This document shows positions 22,485 through 33,780 of a stretch of 64,000 nt of DNA, one piece after another (the stretch's first letter is position 1; each line of letters opens with the position of its first letter). The stretch covers positions 372,029-436,028 of the forward strand of contig JABTTQ020003405.1 of assembly GCA_016081115.2 (NCBI GenBank), given 5' to 3'. The stretch is from Rehmannia glutinosa (taxonomy: Eukaryota; Streptophyta; Magnoliopsida; Lamiales; Orobanchaceae). Made by a program: the position numbers and the translations under genes. The notes below the pieces were generated by a model that was not told the origin of the DNA, did not search any database, and worked only from the letters and a program-made list of their open reading frames with translations.

Positions 22485-22599
22485 TTTCACCTTCCAACAA
22501 CTAATTCACAAGAATAGGGGTTGAATCTCACAAAACGGAGTGTACCGTTACGTCCGAAATGGTTAATAATGGTGGAGTAGACACTCTGAGGTTACAATT

Positions 22600-22830
22600 T
22601 CAATTTCTAAAAAATTTGGGATTGATATGCAATTTTCTGAAAGTATAGGGACCAAACTGAAATGTCAAGAAGTTCAGGTGCCAATCTATAATTTCTAAAA
22701 GTTCAGGGACCGTAATGCAATTTCAAAAAATATGGGGATCAAAATGAAATTTTTAGAAAGTTGAGGGGTCAAAAAATGAAAAATATAAAACTCAGGGACT
22801 GGTTTGTAATTTACAGAAAGTTATCCGCAG
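22600..22830 (-). repeat. Degenerate tandem repeats in the leader of the Tto1-like element
   Basis: About six imperfect copies of a roughly 40-base unit on the minus strand. Each has a GGTCCCTGAACTTT-type core followed by AT-rich sequence such as AAATTGCATTT. They lie between the primer-binding site and the gag start. Confidence 0.7.
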
Positions 22831-23019
22831 TGAACTATTATCTTCTCCAAAATTCCGGCAGCTCGTACGGCTTCGTCCAACATCCGTTTCTCGATCTGAA
22901 ACACGTATGACTCGTATCGACGAGATGAATCTAATGGAGTGATTAAATTGAGTTTCGACAAACTTTGTAAAACTCGAAATTTTCAGACCTCTGTAAATGA
23001 CGGCGATCACTCCGACGAG

Positions 23020-23031
23020 GCTCTGATACCA
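23020..23031 (-). other. Primer-binding site of the Tto1-like element
   Basis: TGGTATCAGAGC on the minus strand, two bases from the 5' LTR. It is complementary to the initiator tRNA-Met 3' end used by copia elements. Confidence 0.92.
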
Positions 23032-23250
23032 CTTGTTAGGTGTCACAGGATCATTATGAAACTAAATGGATGAATTTGAGAGAAAAGTAGCAATTCTATT
23101 TCTCACAAGAATAGATTTACAGGGAGATTTACAAACTCACATAAACTCTAAAAAACTCACTCAATCTCTCAAGGATTGAATTTGATTACTCTCAAAGATC
23201 TCTCTACTCTCTGTGATATTTTACTTACAAGGGATGATTTCCAACTGAGG

Positions 23251-23433
23251 AACCTCAAGACGCTGGTCTCTAACTAGAAAAGTAAATGCTTGAGCACGAG
23301 AAGCTTACGGTCCGATGGAGTCCAGTAAAACTCGCTAGGATAAGCGGTATTATTGAACAAAACAACAAGCAATAAAACCAAAGACAGATAAAGCTCCTAA
23401 ACTATAAGATAAGTAAGCCTCCTCCGACCATAC
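23251..23433 (-). pseudogene. psbC: Chloroplast psbC (CP43) fragment transferred to the nucleus
   Basis: The minus strand encodes VWSEEAYLSYSLGALSVFGF and IACCFVQ, then after a lost Trp codon region FNNTAYPSEFY, and finally codons matching QAFTFLVRDQRL. This is the stretch of the photosystem II CP43 antenna protein around the large lumenal loop. Small indels and substitutions (SGEAYLS to SEEAYLS, FVWFNN changed) show decay after transfer. About 60 of 470 residues are covered. Confidence 0.85.
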
Positions 23434-23985
23434 ACTTCCACCGAAAGCTAGAATGGCATAATCAATCGCATCGCACCGAAACCAGTGGCGAATAAGCAAG
23501 TGATTGTTATTTTTATTATAAGCTTGATCGGCAGAATCGGGACACAAACGAATGAGCTTTTAGAATGACTTCAATTGGCACACACAACGTTACCCCAACT
23601 ATTCAGTCTTTGTCTTGCGGTTGTAGGAGTGATATCAAACCTCTTGCTTGAGTTGTCCTGTATTGGAAGCAGTAAGGGGTGGAAGCCGTGTGCGACTTCT
23701 TCCAAATTTGCACTGTACTCGGTCAAAGTACGTATGAAAAGATGTCGGCGTCGTGGCGATTTCCTTTCTAGTGGAGAAAGATTCGATTCGGCGACTAAGG
23801 TCCAATCCGGTATTGTATTCTGTCATGCGAGCATTCAAATCATTGCCTACGTCTAGATGTGTATTCGAATCGTGCATAAGTAAGATCTTTATCTTATGAG
23901 AACTACGAATCATCCTCATGAATAAGCTCAACTCTACCTTAAGGAGAAATGGAGCGTGAGATAGGTCCGTGCGGCTTTTACTAAC
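23251..23985 (-). other. Inserted DNA of partly plastid origin (NUPT) in the LTR
   Basis: The other LTR reads CCAACTGAGG, then ACATGTATTCTATTTATAG. Here CCAACTGAGG is followed by 735 foreign bases and then TTCTATCTATAG, with about seven LTR bases lost. There is no target duplication and there are no terminal repeats, as expected of end-joining repair with filler DNA. The first 183 bases are psbC. The source of 23434-23985 is not recognised; it may be other organellar or nuclear pieces. Confidence 0.7.
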
Positions 23986-24018
23986 TTTCTATCTATAGAG
24001 GTGGGAGAAGGTGTGAAT

Positions 24019-24529
24019 TAGAGATGGCAGTGGGGCGGGGAATCCCCGTTCTCCGCGGGGATCCGCCCAGAAAGGGGCGGGGATTCCCCGAAATCTTCCC
24101 CCGTGGGGACGGGGACGGGGAATTTTTTCTCCCCGTTGGAGGGAACGGGGCCCGCCCCGTTCCCCGTGGGGAACCACATATTAAATATATAATATATTAT
24201 TTATAATATATATAATATATCATAAATATATTTACATTAAATATAAAAAATGACAAAATATTTAATTTATTTTATTAATGAGTGGTTTATTAGAATTTTA
24301 TATAATTATTAATATTAAAAATGATTATTTTTATAAAAAAAAAATTTTGCAAAAAAGAAAAATTAAAATGGGGATCGGGGAATCCCCGTGGGGGCGGGGA
24401 TCCCCGCGGGGACGGGGTTGGGGGGAAAATTTTCCCCGTTTGTCTCGCGGGGACGGGGATGGGGATTCCCCGCGATCGCGGGGACGGGGATGGGGATCGC
24501 TCCCCCACCCCGCCCCGTTGACATCCCTA
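24019..24529. mobile_element. GC-rich hAT-type MITE
   Basis: Termini TAGAGATGGCA and (reverse complement of the right end) TAGGGATGTCA form imperfect inverted repeats. The 8-base flanks GTGTGAAT are identical at 24011-24018 and 24530-24537, and the other LTR has the empty site. The two arms are extremely G/C rich (CGGGGA, TCCCCG runs) and surround a very AT-rich core (24180-24370). No coding capacity is seen. Confidence 0.9.
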
Positions 24530-24662
24530 GTGTGAATGATTGAAATCTTCAACCATGAAAAGCTAATCCATCTTTTTTGTCAAAATTGAGCTACTATAGG
24601 ACGGTAGATGGTGGCTACTTGCTTCTAGATATTGGTTGAACAAGTTTGAATTGAATTCTTCA

Positions 24663-24895
24663 AGATTGGGGTCAGGATTGCGCAGATGACGGAATCTTGG
24701 ATTAGAGATTAGATAATTCCAGTGCATGGAGACTAATTTGAATCGTAAAATTGATTTGATGGGGAGGCGTAGAAGAATCTGCTTCAAGAGATCATCAATT
24801 GCAGCAACAATCTCACCAGATATTTCAATTATTTGAGCAATTTTTCTCTCCTGATCATTATCGACTATTTTAGAGACTTTGAGTTTGAGATTCAT
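24663..24895 (-). pseudogene. F-box gene, 5' part, cut by the Tto1-like element
   Basis: The ATG at 24895 opens a frame whose residues 38-56 read DDLLKQILLRLPIKSILRF. This is the F-box that binds SKP1 in SCF ubiquitin ligases, followed by KLVSMHWNYLISNPRFRHL and RNPDPN. Coding similarity stops at 24663, where the retrotransposon LTR begins. The continuation is at 13308-12960. The start is supported by a TATA box 67-74 bases upstream. Together the pieces make a plant F-box/F-box-associated gene that is now inactive. Confidence 0.8.
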
Positions 24896-24961
24896 GTTTC
24901 AGGTTGAGATATGGATATGATGAGGAAAAATGGTTTGTTTTTGTCGCGTAAAGAAATAGAG

Positions 24962-24969
24962 TATTTATA
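24962..24969 (-). promoter_or_regulatory. TATA box of the F-box gene
   Basis: On the minus strand TATAAATA in the context CTATAAATACTC, 67-74 bases upstream of the ATG at 24895, a normal spacing for a plant promoter with a short leader. Confidence 0.6.
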
Positions 24970-24979
24970 GTTTACGAGA

Positions 24980-25958
24980 TCCCATAAATTATAATAGTCA
25001 AATCTAAGAGTTCGAAACCTAATAAGACATAAAAAAATAGATGATATTCTAGAGGAAAAAAATAAATGTAATATTTACAGTAGATTTGCATACAATGTGT
25101 CATTTGTGTGTTAATATGTGTATATCCACAATAAATCAATGATAGTTATCCACATGGAATATTCCTTCAGGTGTAGTACGCATAAAGCCCCAAAATTATT
25201 CCGGATGGATATTCTACCAAGTTTAAAATAGAATTTAGTAAAATTAGTTTCATTAGGTTCATAAATTTCGTACTTAAAAGGGATTTAGATTTGCTAGGTT
25301 ATGAATCAACGTTAAAAAACAAATTACGAATTCTGGTAATTGTATTATGTGTTACCTTTCTAATGAGTCGATAGCACTTTAAATTGACACTATTATGCGA
25401 AGATTATTTGTCACATTTCTATTAATTTTTTTTTTTACCAATGGAAGTTAATATCATTTAATTATTTTATATATATTTTTATCCGTATTTGTCTATCGTA
25501 GACAAAAAGACATTATTATGTGAAAAATTTTACCAAACTGTTTGTTATCCCATACTAGAGTTTTTATTTTTATATTTTTATTTTTAATCATAATAATTTA
25601 TTTTTCAGTCAACATGTAAATATAGGCATCCATGTCATGTGGTCTTTCGTAACCCAAAAAAAAGGAAAAAATATCTAAAATAAAGGAGTTAGTAATCTAG
25701 ATATGAATATAAGAGTCTTTTTCTTATCAATATCGATCCTATAAACATGGGAATAAGACAAGTTAAAACTTTTCAGAATCGAAAAGGATCCAAGAAACAA
25801 TTAATCAAATCTTTATCCAATAAAAACTTTTCTAATATATAATACAAATTCTATTTATGGCATAAGTATAGAAATACAAAACACAAAATAATAAATCAAT
25901 TAAAATTTAAAAAAAAATCTTATGGAATTAAAAATTCCAACAAGTTGTTCTTTTTAAC
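24980..25958. other. AT-rich intergenic DNA, nothing recognised
   Basis: Upstream region of the F-box gene. I see no coding homology or structured repeat. Confidence 0.5.
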
Positions 25959-27720
25959 TGTCACGCCTAAATTTATATACCCAATAAAATAGAATAGCAT
26001 CCAACAGGGTACCACCCAAATATTTAAACTTAGGCTCGACAAGAGCTATTATCTAAGTACAAATAACCAAAAAAAAACCAATAAATACAGTGGAAGCTTA
26101 TAACTCATGACATACAGTTATTCTAGAGTTGTAACTTACCTAGCTATTACTAGATGATATGGTTATATTGTTCATGCCCTGACAGATAAGCCCTTCAAGA
26201 CTTCAAGCATAAACTACCATGTAGAGTCAACTTTGAGCTAGAAGCCTGGTGTCAATCTCGTCAATCTCAGAACCTTCAATTTCTGAAAAGTTTTTAGGAA
26301 ATTGTGGGGTGAGCTAAACGAGCTCAGTAGGTTGGGGTAGGGGAATGCAATATTTGTTTGATGAAAGATGCAGTATTTCTTTGAGAAAAATACTTAGTGT
26401 GTCTAAGCATATTTATGTATGCATGATAATGATGCACATAAGAATTATTTGTCGTAATGATGAAAACCTATTGCAATTCAATAATGATGTATTAATTTTT
26501 GATGCTATTAGTTATGCAAGGCACATTGTACAATGATTAGTCAAATCACTGATAAACAATTTGCTTTTCAAGCGGCAATAGATATCCCAATTTTTAAAAC
26601 AAATAGTGGATATCACATTTTAAAACAAAGTATAAACAGTTAATCAATTAGTTCGTCAGCCCGAAATAAGAAACGTAGGATCAGTGTTGATCGGACACTG
26701 ACCCTGTCCGTTCTCCTTGTTACTTCCAACAACATTTAGCCGAAGCCCTGTCACCTTATCCCTCCCACTAGGTTCGACGTCTCTTTGGCCTGGGCTTTAG
26801 CCCAGAGATCGTCATATTCATGAATATACCGTTCTACGACCCAAGTTTTGTCGCCGTCTCCGGCCCGACCCGAAAATGGGATTAGGCATATGGGTAGTCA
26901 AACAAGGACCACAGGCAACCCGTTCGATCCATTGTCTAACCTACCCACGCCACAATAGACTCAAACAATCAGTATTTTTGTCAAAATGACACTTATTTGC
27001 GCAAAGGTTGAGTCAAGCAGTTATAATAGTTAAATGCAAGTGAATATGATCATGAATGGTATACTTTATGTTTTCTTTAATAAAGAAAATTATCTTGGAA
27101 GAAACGCAAAATATAATCATAGAACAATCTTATAAAGGTTCGAATGATGGATTCTCCAGGCAGTGATCGTGAACTTTATGAAAATGATGTATATCGTGAA
27201 ATTATGCAATTGCTCACTATCACGAAGTTTATGAAATAACTGATGTTATGAACTTTATGAAATTACAAGCAAACCTAATTTTTCTTTAGAAAGATGATAA
27301 TTTGCCCACCTCTAAAGTAATCATATCACCAATCAAATGTGCTAATTTAAGCTTCCAAAGTTTCCTACAAGAAAAAGAAAAGAATCAAACAAATAGACTA
27401 TTTTATCGACTAAGAATCAATTGCATTCTTAAGCAGACCTCAAAACTAATGTGACCCACTTACCAAACTTTCAACCTCTGTTGATGGCAAGCCAATATCC
27501 ATGTAAATTTCAAAATCAACTAAAAGTCTGAGTGTTACTATAAGAGTTTGCTAGGGGGTGAAATGTGGGATTAACAAAATAAGGATTGAGCAATTCACAT
27601 TCCCCTGTTTTCTTTCCCACTGCCGAGAGGAGCTAAGCAACAAAGTAACTAACTAATAATAAACCAACTTAGTGTTCTTTAGTTGGTGGTGGGAAATGGG
27701 AGTGTGGTGATCTAGAGTGA

Positions 27721-27721
27721 G

Positions 27722-27753
<32 letters not shown>

Positions 27754-27770
27754 TATATGTATATATACAG
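27721..27770. repeat. (TA)n microsatellite
   Basis: An alternating TA run with minor interruptions, inside the probable long LTR. Confidence 0.85.
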
Positions 27771-28017
27771 ATATTAATAAGTAAAACAAAAGAATAGTTG
27801 TGTGTTTATTCAGTGTGGATAAGGGTGAGATAATTGGAAGAAGTTGAAAAATAAAACTTCCTCCTTCCACTGATGTTCACGGCCGAGGTTCACAAGAACA
27901 TGGTAAAATTTTGCTTTGCTTTGCTTGTTAAATAGTGGTTACAGGAAAGAAACGGAAAAATATATTACTAATAAAATCTTTGACTTCCCTACTCAGGATT
28001 CACGGACAAGAAGGATG

Positions 28018-28493
28018 TGTTGGGATTTTATTAATTTCCCGTGTGGACTTACATATGTAATTACAATTATATTATGGGCTATCTAATTTAATAGAGCCAA
28101 TTAAGTGGTCTAATCTAATAAGGCTCTAGGGATATCTAATGGGTATGTGCTTTGCAATGTGTAGAGACCCAATACTAGTTAATTAGGATTGATGGGCTTC
28201 TAATTAACCTAGTATATAAAGGACTCTCATTAGGGTTATGGTCCCCAAGTCAAATCAGTCACCACTCTTCTCCTCTTCCCCATCTTAGAGAGAGACCAAT
28301 GGAGTACCTAAAGGATTTGGCTATGGAAGACGCTAACCCGATAAAGGATTCACACGCGTCTGTATGGATCTGAGGTATCTATTTGTGTCTATGGATTTAG
28401 TGACGCTTCGATTTAGATTAGATTGGTTTTTATTGTTTCTTGATAATTCACGTGATGATTCTGTGGTATAAATCAATTCTATTAATTCTAACA
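28018..28493 (+). repeat. 5' LTR of the copia element at 28018-34255
   Basis: A TATATAAA box lies at 28213-28220, about 195 bases into the LTR, marking the likely promoter. It ends ATTCTAACA, two bases before the primer-binding site. Confidence 0.92.
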
Positions 28494-28495
28494 AG

Positions 28496-28507
28496 TGGTA
28501 TCAGAGC
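28496..28507 (+). other. Primer-binding site
   Basis: TGGTATCAGAGC, complementary to initiator tRNA-Met, two bases after the LTR. Confidence 0.95.
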
Positions 28508-30150
28508 AAATCATGTTGAATTATCAAGAACAATTTTTATTGTTTTTTCTTGATTATATTCAGATTATGTTTCCTTGGAGAATTGAGATATATTTTCTGA
28601 AATTGGAATTCAGATTTCAGTTTTTTTTTTCATTAATCTGTTTCTACGGACTTATGTTTTGGATTTTATATGCATGAACCAAAACTTGTGTGACGGTTAA
28701 CAATGGATTTTCTTTTTCTGACATTAATTAACAATGGGTTTTCAAACATCAATAATGGTTTTCTCGTGTGACGTCGAGAATCCATCAAAATTCAATGTCT
28801 GGTCAACCCTTATGGATTTAAGCTTCGTGGCGGTTGATTTAATGTTCTCAAGAACGAACCCGATTTTTGTTTTAGTCTCCAATTTGAATGGGAGGTGGCC
28901 GCTTCGTTTTCGTGGCCACTGTTACTGTTGGACGCCGAATGACCCGATGGACTTTGGATTTGGATGGTTGGCTGGACAACGGTTTAAGGGAGACGGGACT
29001 CCGATCGAATCGGATCAGGATGGAGACTAGACGACGACCTCGATCGTGGGGGTGTCTGGCCCGCCGAGCGGGGGTCTTCGTCGCGGTGGTCGCCCGACAA
29101 CTGTTCGTGGGTGGAGGCTAGATGACTGCTTGGCGGCTGATCGGTGCCCTGGCATCACGTGTTGCTGCAGTGACTATGGCCGTTTGGTGTTGAGGAGTAA
29201 GGTCTCTCTAGAGTTCAATTGGAGAAGATGACAATTTAATTGGGCTCAACCTCTTTTGGCCTTAAGTTAAAAGTAATATTAAGCCTAATTTTGTTTTTTC
29301 AATTTTGGGCTTAATCTAAAGTTCTTGGCTGGTTTTATTAATCCAATTTAAAGGTTAGATTTGGGGCCTAAAATTTTTACTTTGAATCTTTAAATCTAAA
29401 TAAAGTTTGAATAATGGGCTTGAACTAGTTTGAACCCAAAATTCAAGTAAGGAAAATTTTGGATTTTTAAAATTTGGGCTTAAGGTATTGGGTCATTAAG
29501 GGGTGTGTTAATTCAACCCATAAAAATTAGATTAATTTTGAATTTTATTCAAATTTAATCCGTAAAGTATGACCCAATTTTCAGATGAAACCCTTTATAA
29601 AGAAATTTTAAAAGTTTGTTTTGAGGGCCTATTTGGATTTTTTAGGCTTCAAATAAATTAAAATAAGGAATTAAATTTTGAGTTTAATTTATTTTTTACT
29701 CAAATTTATATGGTTTAATTTTGGGCTTGAAATTTTGAATATTGGACTTGATTTTGGATTGAGTTAGATTTATGACCCAATTTAGTTATCTGGGTTATTA
29801 AATTTAATTAAAGTTGAATTTAAAGTCTTGTTTGATTTTCTCTGGACTTTAGTTTCAAATAAGGTTAAGTTTGAAATCAAGTTCATATAAAGTTGAGTTT
29901 AAGCCTAATCTAGTGTTTTGGGGTTTTAAGTCCAAATAAAGATAGATTTTTGGGCTTGTGGTTAGAGCTCGAGTCATTGGGTCATAAAGTTGGGATGAAT
30001 TTATTCATACCAGTAAGGATTCAATTAGATTTAAATCTAGGTTGGATTTAAATTTAATTTATGTGAATACGACCCAAATTTAGTTATAATCCTGGTTATT
30101 AATTTTTATTTGGTTTTGCGAATCTTATCTTTATATTTCGAGATAAATTT
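28508..30150. other. Leader and gag-position DNA without recognisable gag
   Basis: 28860-29170 is GC-rich with short open frames but no gag or zinc knuckle. 29230-30100 is AT-rich with dispersed words such as TTGGGCTT and GACCCAATTT. No coding similarity is seen where gag should be. Confidence 0.5.
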
Positions 30151-30154
30151 AAAT

Positions 30155-30560
30155 AACATGTCGCCAAAGTGACCTCTATTACTAAATTTATTTTGAAATA
30201 TTAGATTGAGTAAAAGATTTGTAATTTGTCTATATCTATGCGGATAATAATCGGCCCAAATGAAGGTTATTATGCGGCGGATGATAGACATATGAGGCAA
30301 AATCGAGGATTATATTTGATGTACGATATTTCATTATAATTTAATTGAAACAATATGTTGCCAAAGTAACCTCTATTGTGTAGATTTATTTATTTTGAAA
30401 TATTGAGATGTGTATGTCTATTATTTATGCGAATAGTGACCGGACCCCCAAAAGAAGGTTATTACTTGGCCGAATGATAGACATACATGTGGTAATAAAT
30501 ACGTGATGATTATTAAGTTATCCATGTAAATAATAATCGGCCCAAAGGAAGGTTATTGTT
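30155..30560 (+). repeat. Imperfect tandem repeat, unit about 197 bases
   Basis: The unit starting ACATGTCGCCAAAGTGACCT (30156) recurs as ATATGTTGCCAAAGTAACCT (30353). Each copy continues with CGGCCCAAATGAAGGTTATT-like sequence and GATAGACATA. A third partial copy (about 30520-30560) has ATAATCGGCCCAAAGGAAGG. Confidence 0.75.
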
Positions 30561-31099
30561 TGTGAGGACTTATTGTCGATTTGATTCTTTGCATTTGAAG
30601 TACCACTTACAATTGATGCTCTTGTCCAAAAGGCGAACATCAATGTTGTCTTTAGGTATCTCAAGATGGGCCCACTATCAGTTTCTAATGTCATGCATAA
30701 GTATGAATTTCCTGTTATTATGTTATGACATGATTAAGTGTGAGCATTTTAAATTTTATTCCATGAATTAAATTTCTGCTTGTATTTCTAAAATATCTGT
30801 CAATATGGATTTTATTTCTGCTGTTATTTCACTGTTTAAAGCTTTTGGGGCATTATGTTTGAGGAGGTTAGTGCTAAGTAGTTCCTTAAAGATATTGACT
30901 GAAACAAGTATTATCTCAACTAATCTTGTTTCAATAAGGTTATAAATAAAAATGGAACATACGGGAGTACATTAGGATGTGTCTTTCTTGCTTCAAAGTA
31001 AAGATCATAAAGTCAGAATTCTCTATGGTTTTATTCAGGCTCTTGTACAATAAGGATTTATAGTTAGTAACAACACCCTAAAGATTACGATGACTCTTT

Positions 31100-33290
31100 G
31101 GAGATCATTTCTCATTGTACGAGATAATACAGTTTGAGCAAGATAACACTAAAAGTACTCACTTCGCATCTTCTTCCTCGGGATATTGGTATAAATGTTG
31201 TAAGCGGGACACCACAAACAGAATGCAAAAGAAACAAGATGAGGAATTTTATTATACGCAAGAAGGGTGGATACATGTGAGAAATGTCCCAAGTAAGTAT
31301 GTCGTGTTAAAGTTTGCTTCTCACTTGACTATGTTTCATTGGTCTTGTTTTGTACCTAGACATATTTTGTGGGTATATCTTGGTTACGCTACTCACATAT
31401 GTTTTAATGCAAAGTTAGTTGTGGAGCCAATTACAAATTGATGCTGAAAGATGCATCTGTGATGGTAATGGTAAAACAATTGTTGTTGAGACTGTACATA
31501 TTTAGCTTTAATCATTGATGATAAGGTTATTGAACATTGAAGGGACTTGTGAGATTTTGTTCTATTTCCATTTTGAGCAAATTTTGGTTATGATTGTTCA
31601 ATTTGGATATAGTAATTTTGCTCTCTTTCAATATTCATGTTGGTTCTTTATTATTGATGATGTGGTTGTCTCATTTAATGAAACTTTGCATGCTAGTTCA
31701 CGTGGTACAAAACATATGAAACGATAAAAAAAAAAATTAAGAATATGGTATGAAGAATGATTAATCATTCTTCCTTACTGAAAACTCTTTGAGAGAAGTA
31801 CTAATGATTACGACATGGATTATTAATAGGGTTCTAATCTAAGCAGTAGCTAGTTAAAGCCCCTTATGGAATAATAGTATGTGAACATTCAATGTTGAGT
31901 ATTTGCATATTTGGGGTTGTCCGATTGAGATAAGGTCTTCGGCCTAATAAGGAAAATTGGACTCAAGAACTAGTTGTTGCTCGTTAGATACTCTATAAGG
32001 TCATTTTGAGATGAGAAACTTGAAGGTTCTTGAGGAAGTTGAGTTTGAGGGGAGATAAGGTTACAAACATTATCATGAAAGAGGAATTTGTTTTCCTCCT
32101 ACAGTTGCAATTGACAATGATTAGGCTTTCATTCCTAACATTGTTCAAGATGCAAATTCGGATTATCAAGATAATGTTAAGGAACTCCTTGTCTGGATAA
32201 GATAATGTTTCTAAAGAGCAAACTCAACAACCTCAAGAATGGAAACCATAAAAAAAAAATATTGGATGAAATTCATGAATGACAATGACATTTTGGATCT
32301 CATCAAATTACCTAAAGGTGTGAAGTTCATTGGTCATAGATGATCATCAAGACCAATGATATTCAAAGGTAGTGTTGAGAGATATAATGTTTGTCATTTT
32401 GTCAAGAATTTCATCAAAAAGGCAGACATTGATTATAAAGAAACTTTCATTTTGGATTTAGCGAAAGACTCTTTAAAATCATTATGGTACTCGTGGCTCA
32501 TTTTGATTTTTTTTTTTGGCATGTTTCTCGTTTATGGTAAACAATCACCGTTAAGTTTATCTCGTTTGGTATTGAGATATATAAAGTTGATGATTGTATA
32601 TACCGTAGGTTTAGTGGGAGAGAATCTCACTATTAAGGAAGTTAAGTTTGATTCATTCAGTGCCCCAAGAATGAGTCATATATTTAAGATATACAAAAGA
32701 CTAATTATATATTAGCTATGAGAGGTCTTTTGTATTTTCAAGTATGTACGCATTCGGATATAGCGTGCATAGTAGGATTATTAGAAGATATTAACCCTAT
32801 GATGGATCATTTGGAAGCAGCCAATGAAGGGGTTGTAAAGTATTTACAAAGAATAAAGATTTATATGCTCACTTATCGGAAATCGGATCTTTGGGAGATC
32901 ATTTGGTATTTCTGATTTCGATTTTAATTGATGCCAATAAAGTAAATAGATCCAGTTTGGGCTATACTTAATTGTCAGTTGGATGAGCTATTTCGGGAAA
33001 GTGCAAGCGGAGACACTTATAACTCATTCCACAATGACAAGCGAGTCTTGGCTTGTTAAGGGGCATCTTATCAAGGGATATGGTTGATATTGTCACTAAA
33101 TTTGCATGTTATCTGGTATCAACATACCATGAGGATAATGTGACAATAACTTGGTTTTACCATAGTCAACAACAGAAACTCTTGAAGTTGAGGTGCACAT
33201 AAACTTCAAGTTTCTTGTTGTAATAAAGAAAGAAATTGAGTCATTTATTGTCTATAGAACATATTCGGACAAACTCCTTGTGCGGCCGCT
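31100..33290 (+). pseudogene. Decayed pol of the copia element at 28018-34255
   Basis: A protease-like stretch near 31360-31420 reads ILWVYLGYATHICFN (from W-D-GATTH-C). At 32365-32440 GSVERYNVCHFVKNF and IDYKETF correspond to the RT entry VERYKARLVAKGF...IDYKETF. At 32718-32900 MRGLLYFQVCTHSDIACIVG and YLQRIKIYMLTYRKSD match the RT/RNase H connection. A segment near 33190-33240 resembles HIDIKFLVVKER of RNase H. Integrase and the RT catalytic box are not recognisable. Stops are frequent, so no functional protein is possible. Confidence 0.7.
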
Positions 33291-33780
33291 CATCAATGTT
33301 TTACTAACTAAGGTGTTACGAGCATAATGCTCATATGGGTGTTATGCGAGTTTTAAAGATGTGCATGTTGGTGGGAGTTTGTAATTTGATGTTCTTGAGG
33401 TTTAGAGCGTTTCGGATTATTTTGCGAGAATAAAGACTAAAGTTTTGGTTCTGGACTCGAATCATTTGCATTTTTGCATGATCTCATAAGGAATAAAGTA
33501 GGACCAGTTGGAAATAGGCATGTTGGAGATCACGTTACATGTAATTTCCGTGCTACACATCCATACTCGATCTATGTCATTGAATATATTGGTGTGGTGA
33601 CCATTGATGGGTCTAGTTGCCATTTAAGTGTGAAAGCCGCTTTGATCTCACATTGATATAGGAGATGGACAGATTGTATCTAAGGGGATATCTCAAAGAT
33701 AGATAGCATTTTCAGCGCGCGCTAAGGATTTTACAATAAAATTGTGTAATGCGGTGACATATGTAGTCCAAGTGGGAGAT

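Larger units (their letters stand above)
13309..24662 (-). mobile_element. Ty1/copia retrotransposon (Tto1/Tnt1-like), nested insertions in both LTRs
   Basis: It reads on the minus strand. The 5' LTR is at 23034-24662, the primer-binding site at 23020-23031, the leader at 22500-23019, gag at 22484-21660, pol at 21200-18600, the polypurine tract at 18457-18470 and the 3' LTR at 13309-18456. Without later insertions each LTR is about 380 bp, and the LTRs begin and end TGAAGAATTCAA...CCTAACA on the coding strand. The element interrupts an F-box gene. Its flanks (AATCT and AGTCC on the gene strand) match at three of five positions with two transitions, so the target duplication is decayed at best. 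Many frameshifts and stops make it inactive. Confidence 0.85.
23034..24662 (-). repeat. 5' LTR of the Tto1-like element, with two insertions
   Basis: LTR sequence is at 23034-23250, 23986-24018 and 24530-24662. The gaps are a 735-base insert with plastid DNA and a hAT MITE. Without them it aligns with the 3' LTR over about 380 bases. Confidence 0.85.

Noticed and set aside
24019..24552. Gly/Arg/Pro-rich open frames on both strands
   Set aside because: They come from the GC-rich MITE arms. The same bases are open in several frames, which signals low complexity and not genes.
28496..28507. tRNA-like match TGGTATCAGAGC
   Set aside because: It is a primer-binding site and no tRNA gene structure surrounds it.
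28734..29231. GC-rich overlapping open frames in the gag position of the copia element
   Set aside because: No gag, zinc-knuckle or other domain pattern was found, and the frames overlap each other.
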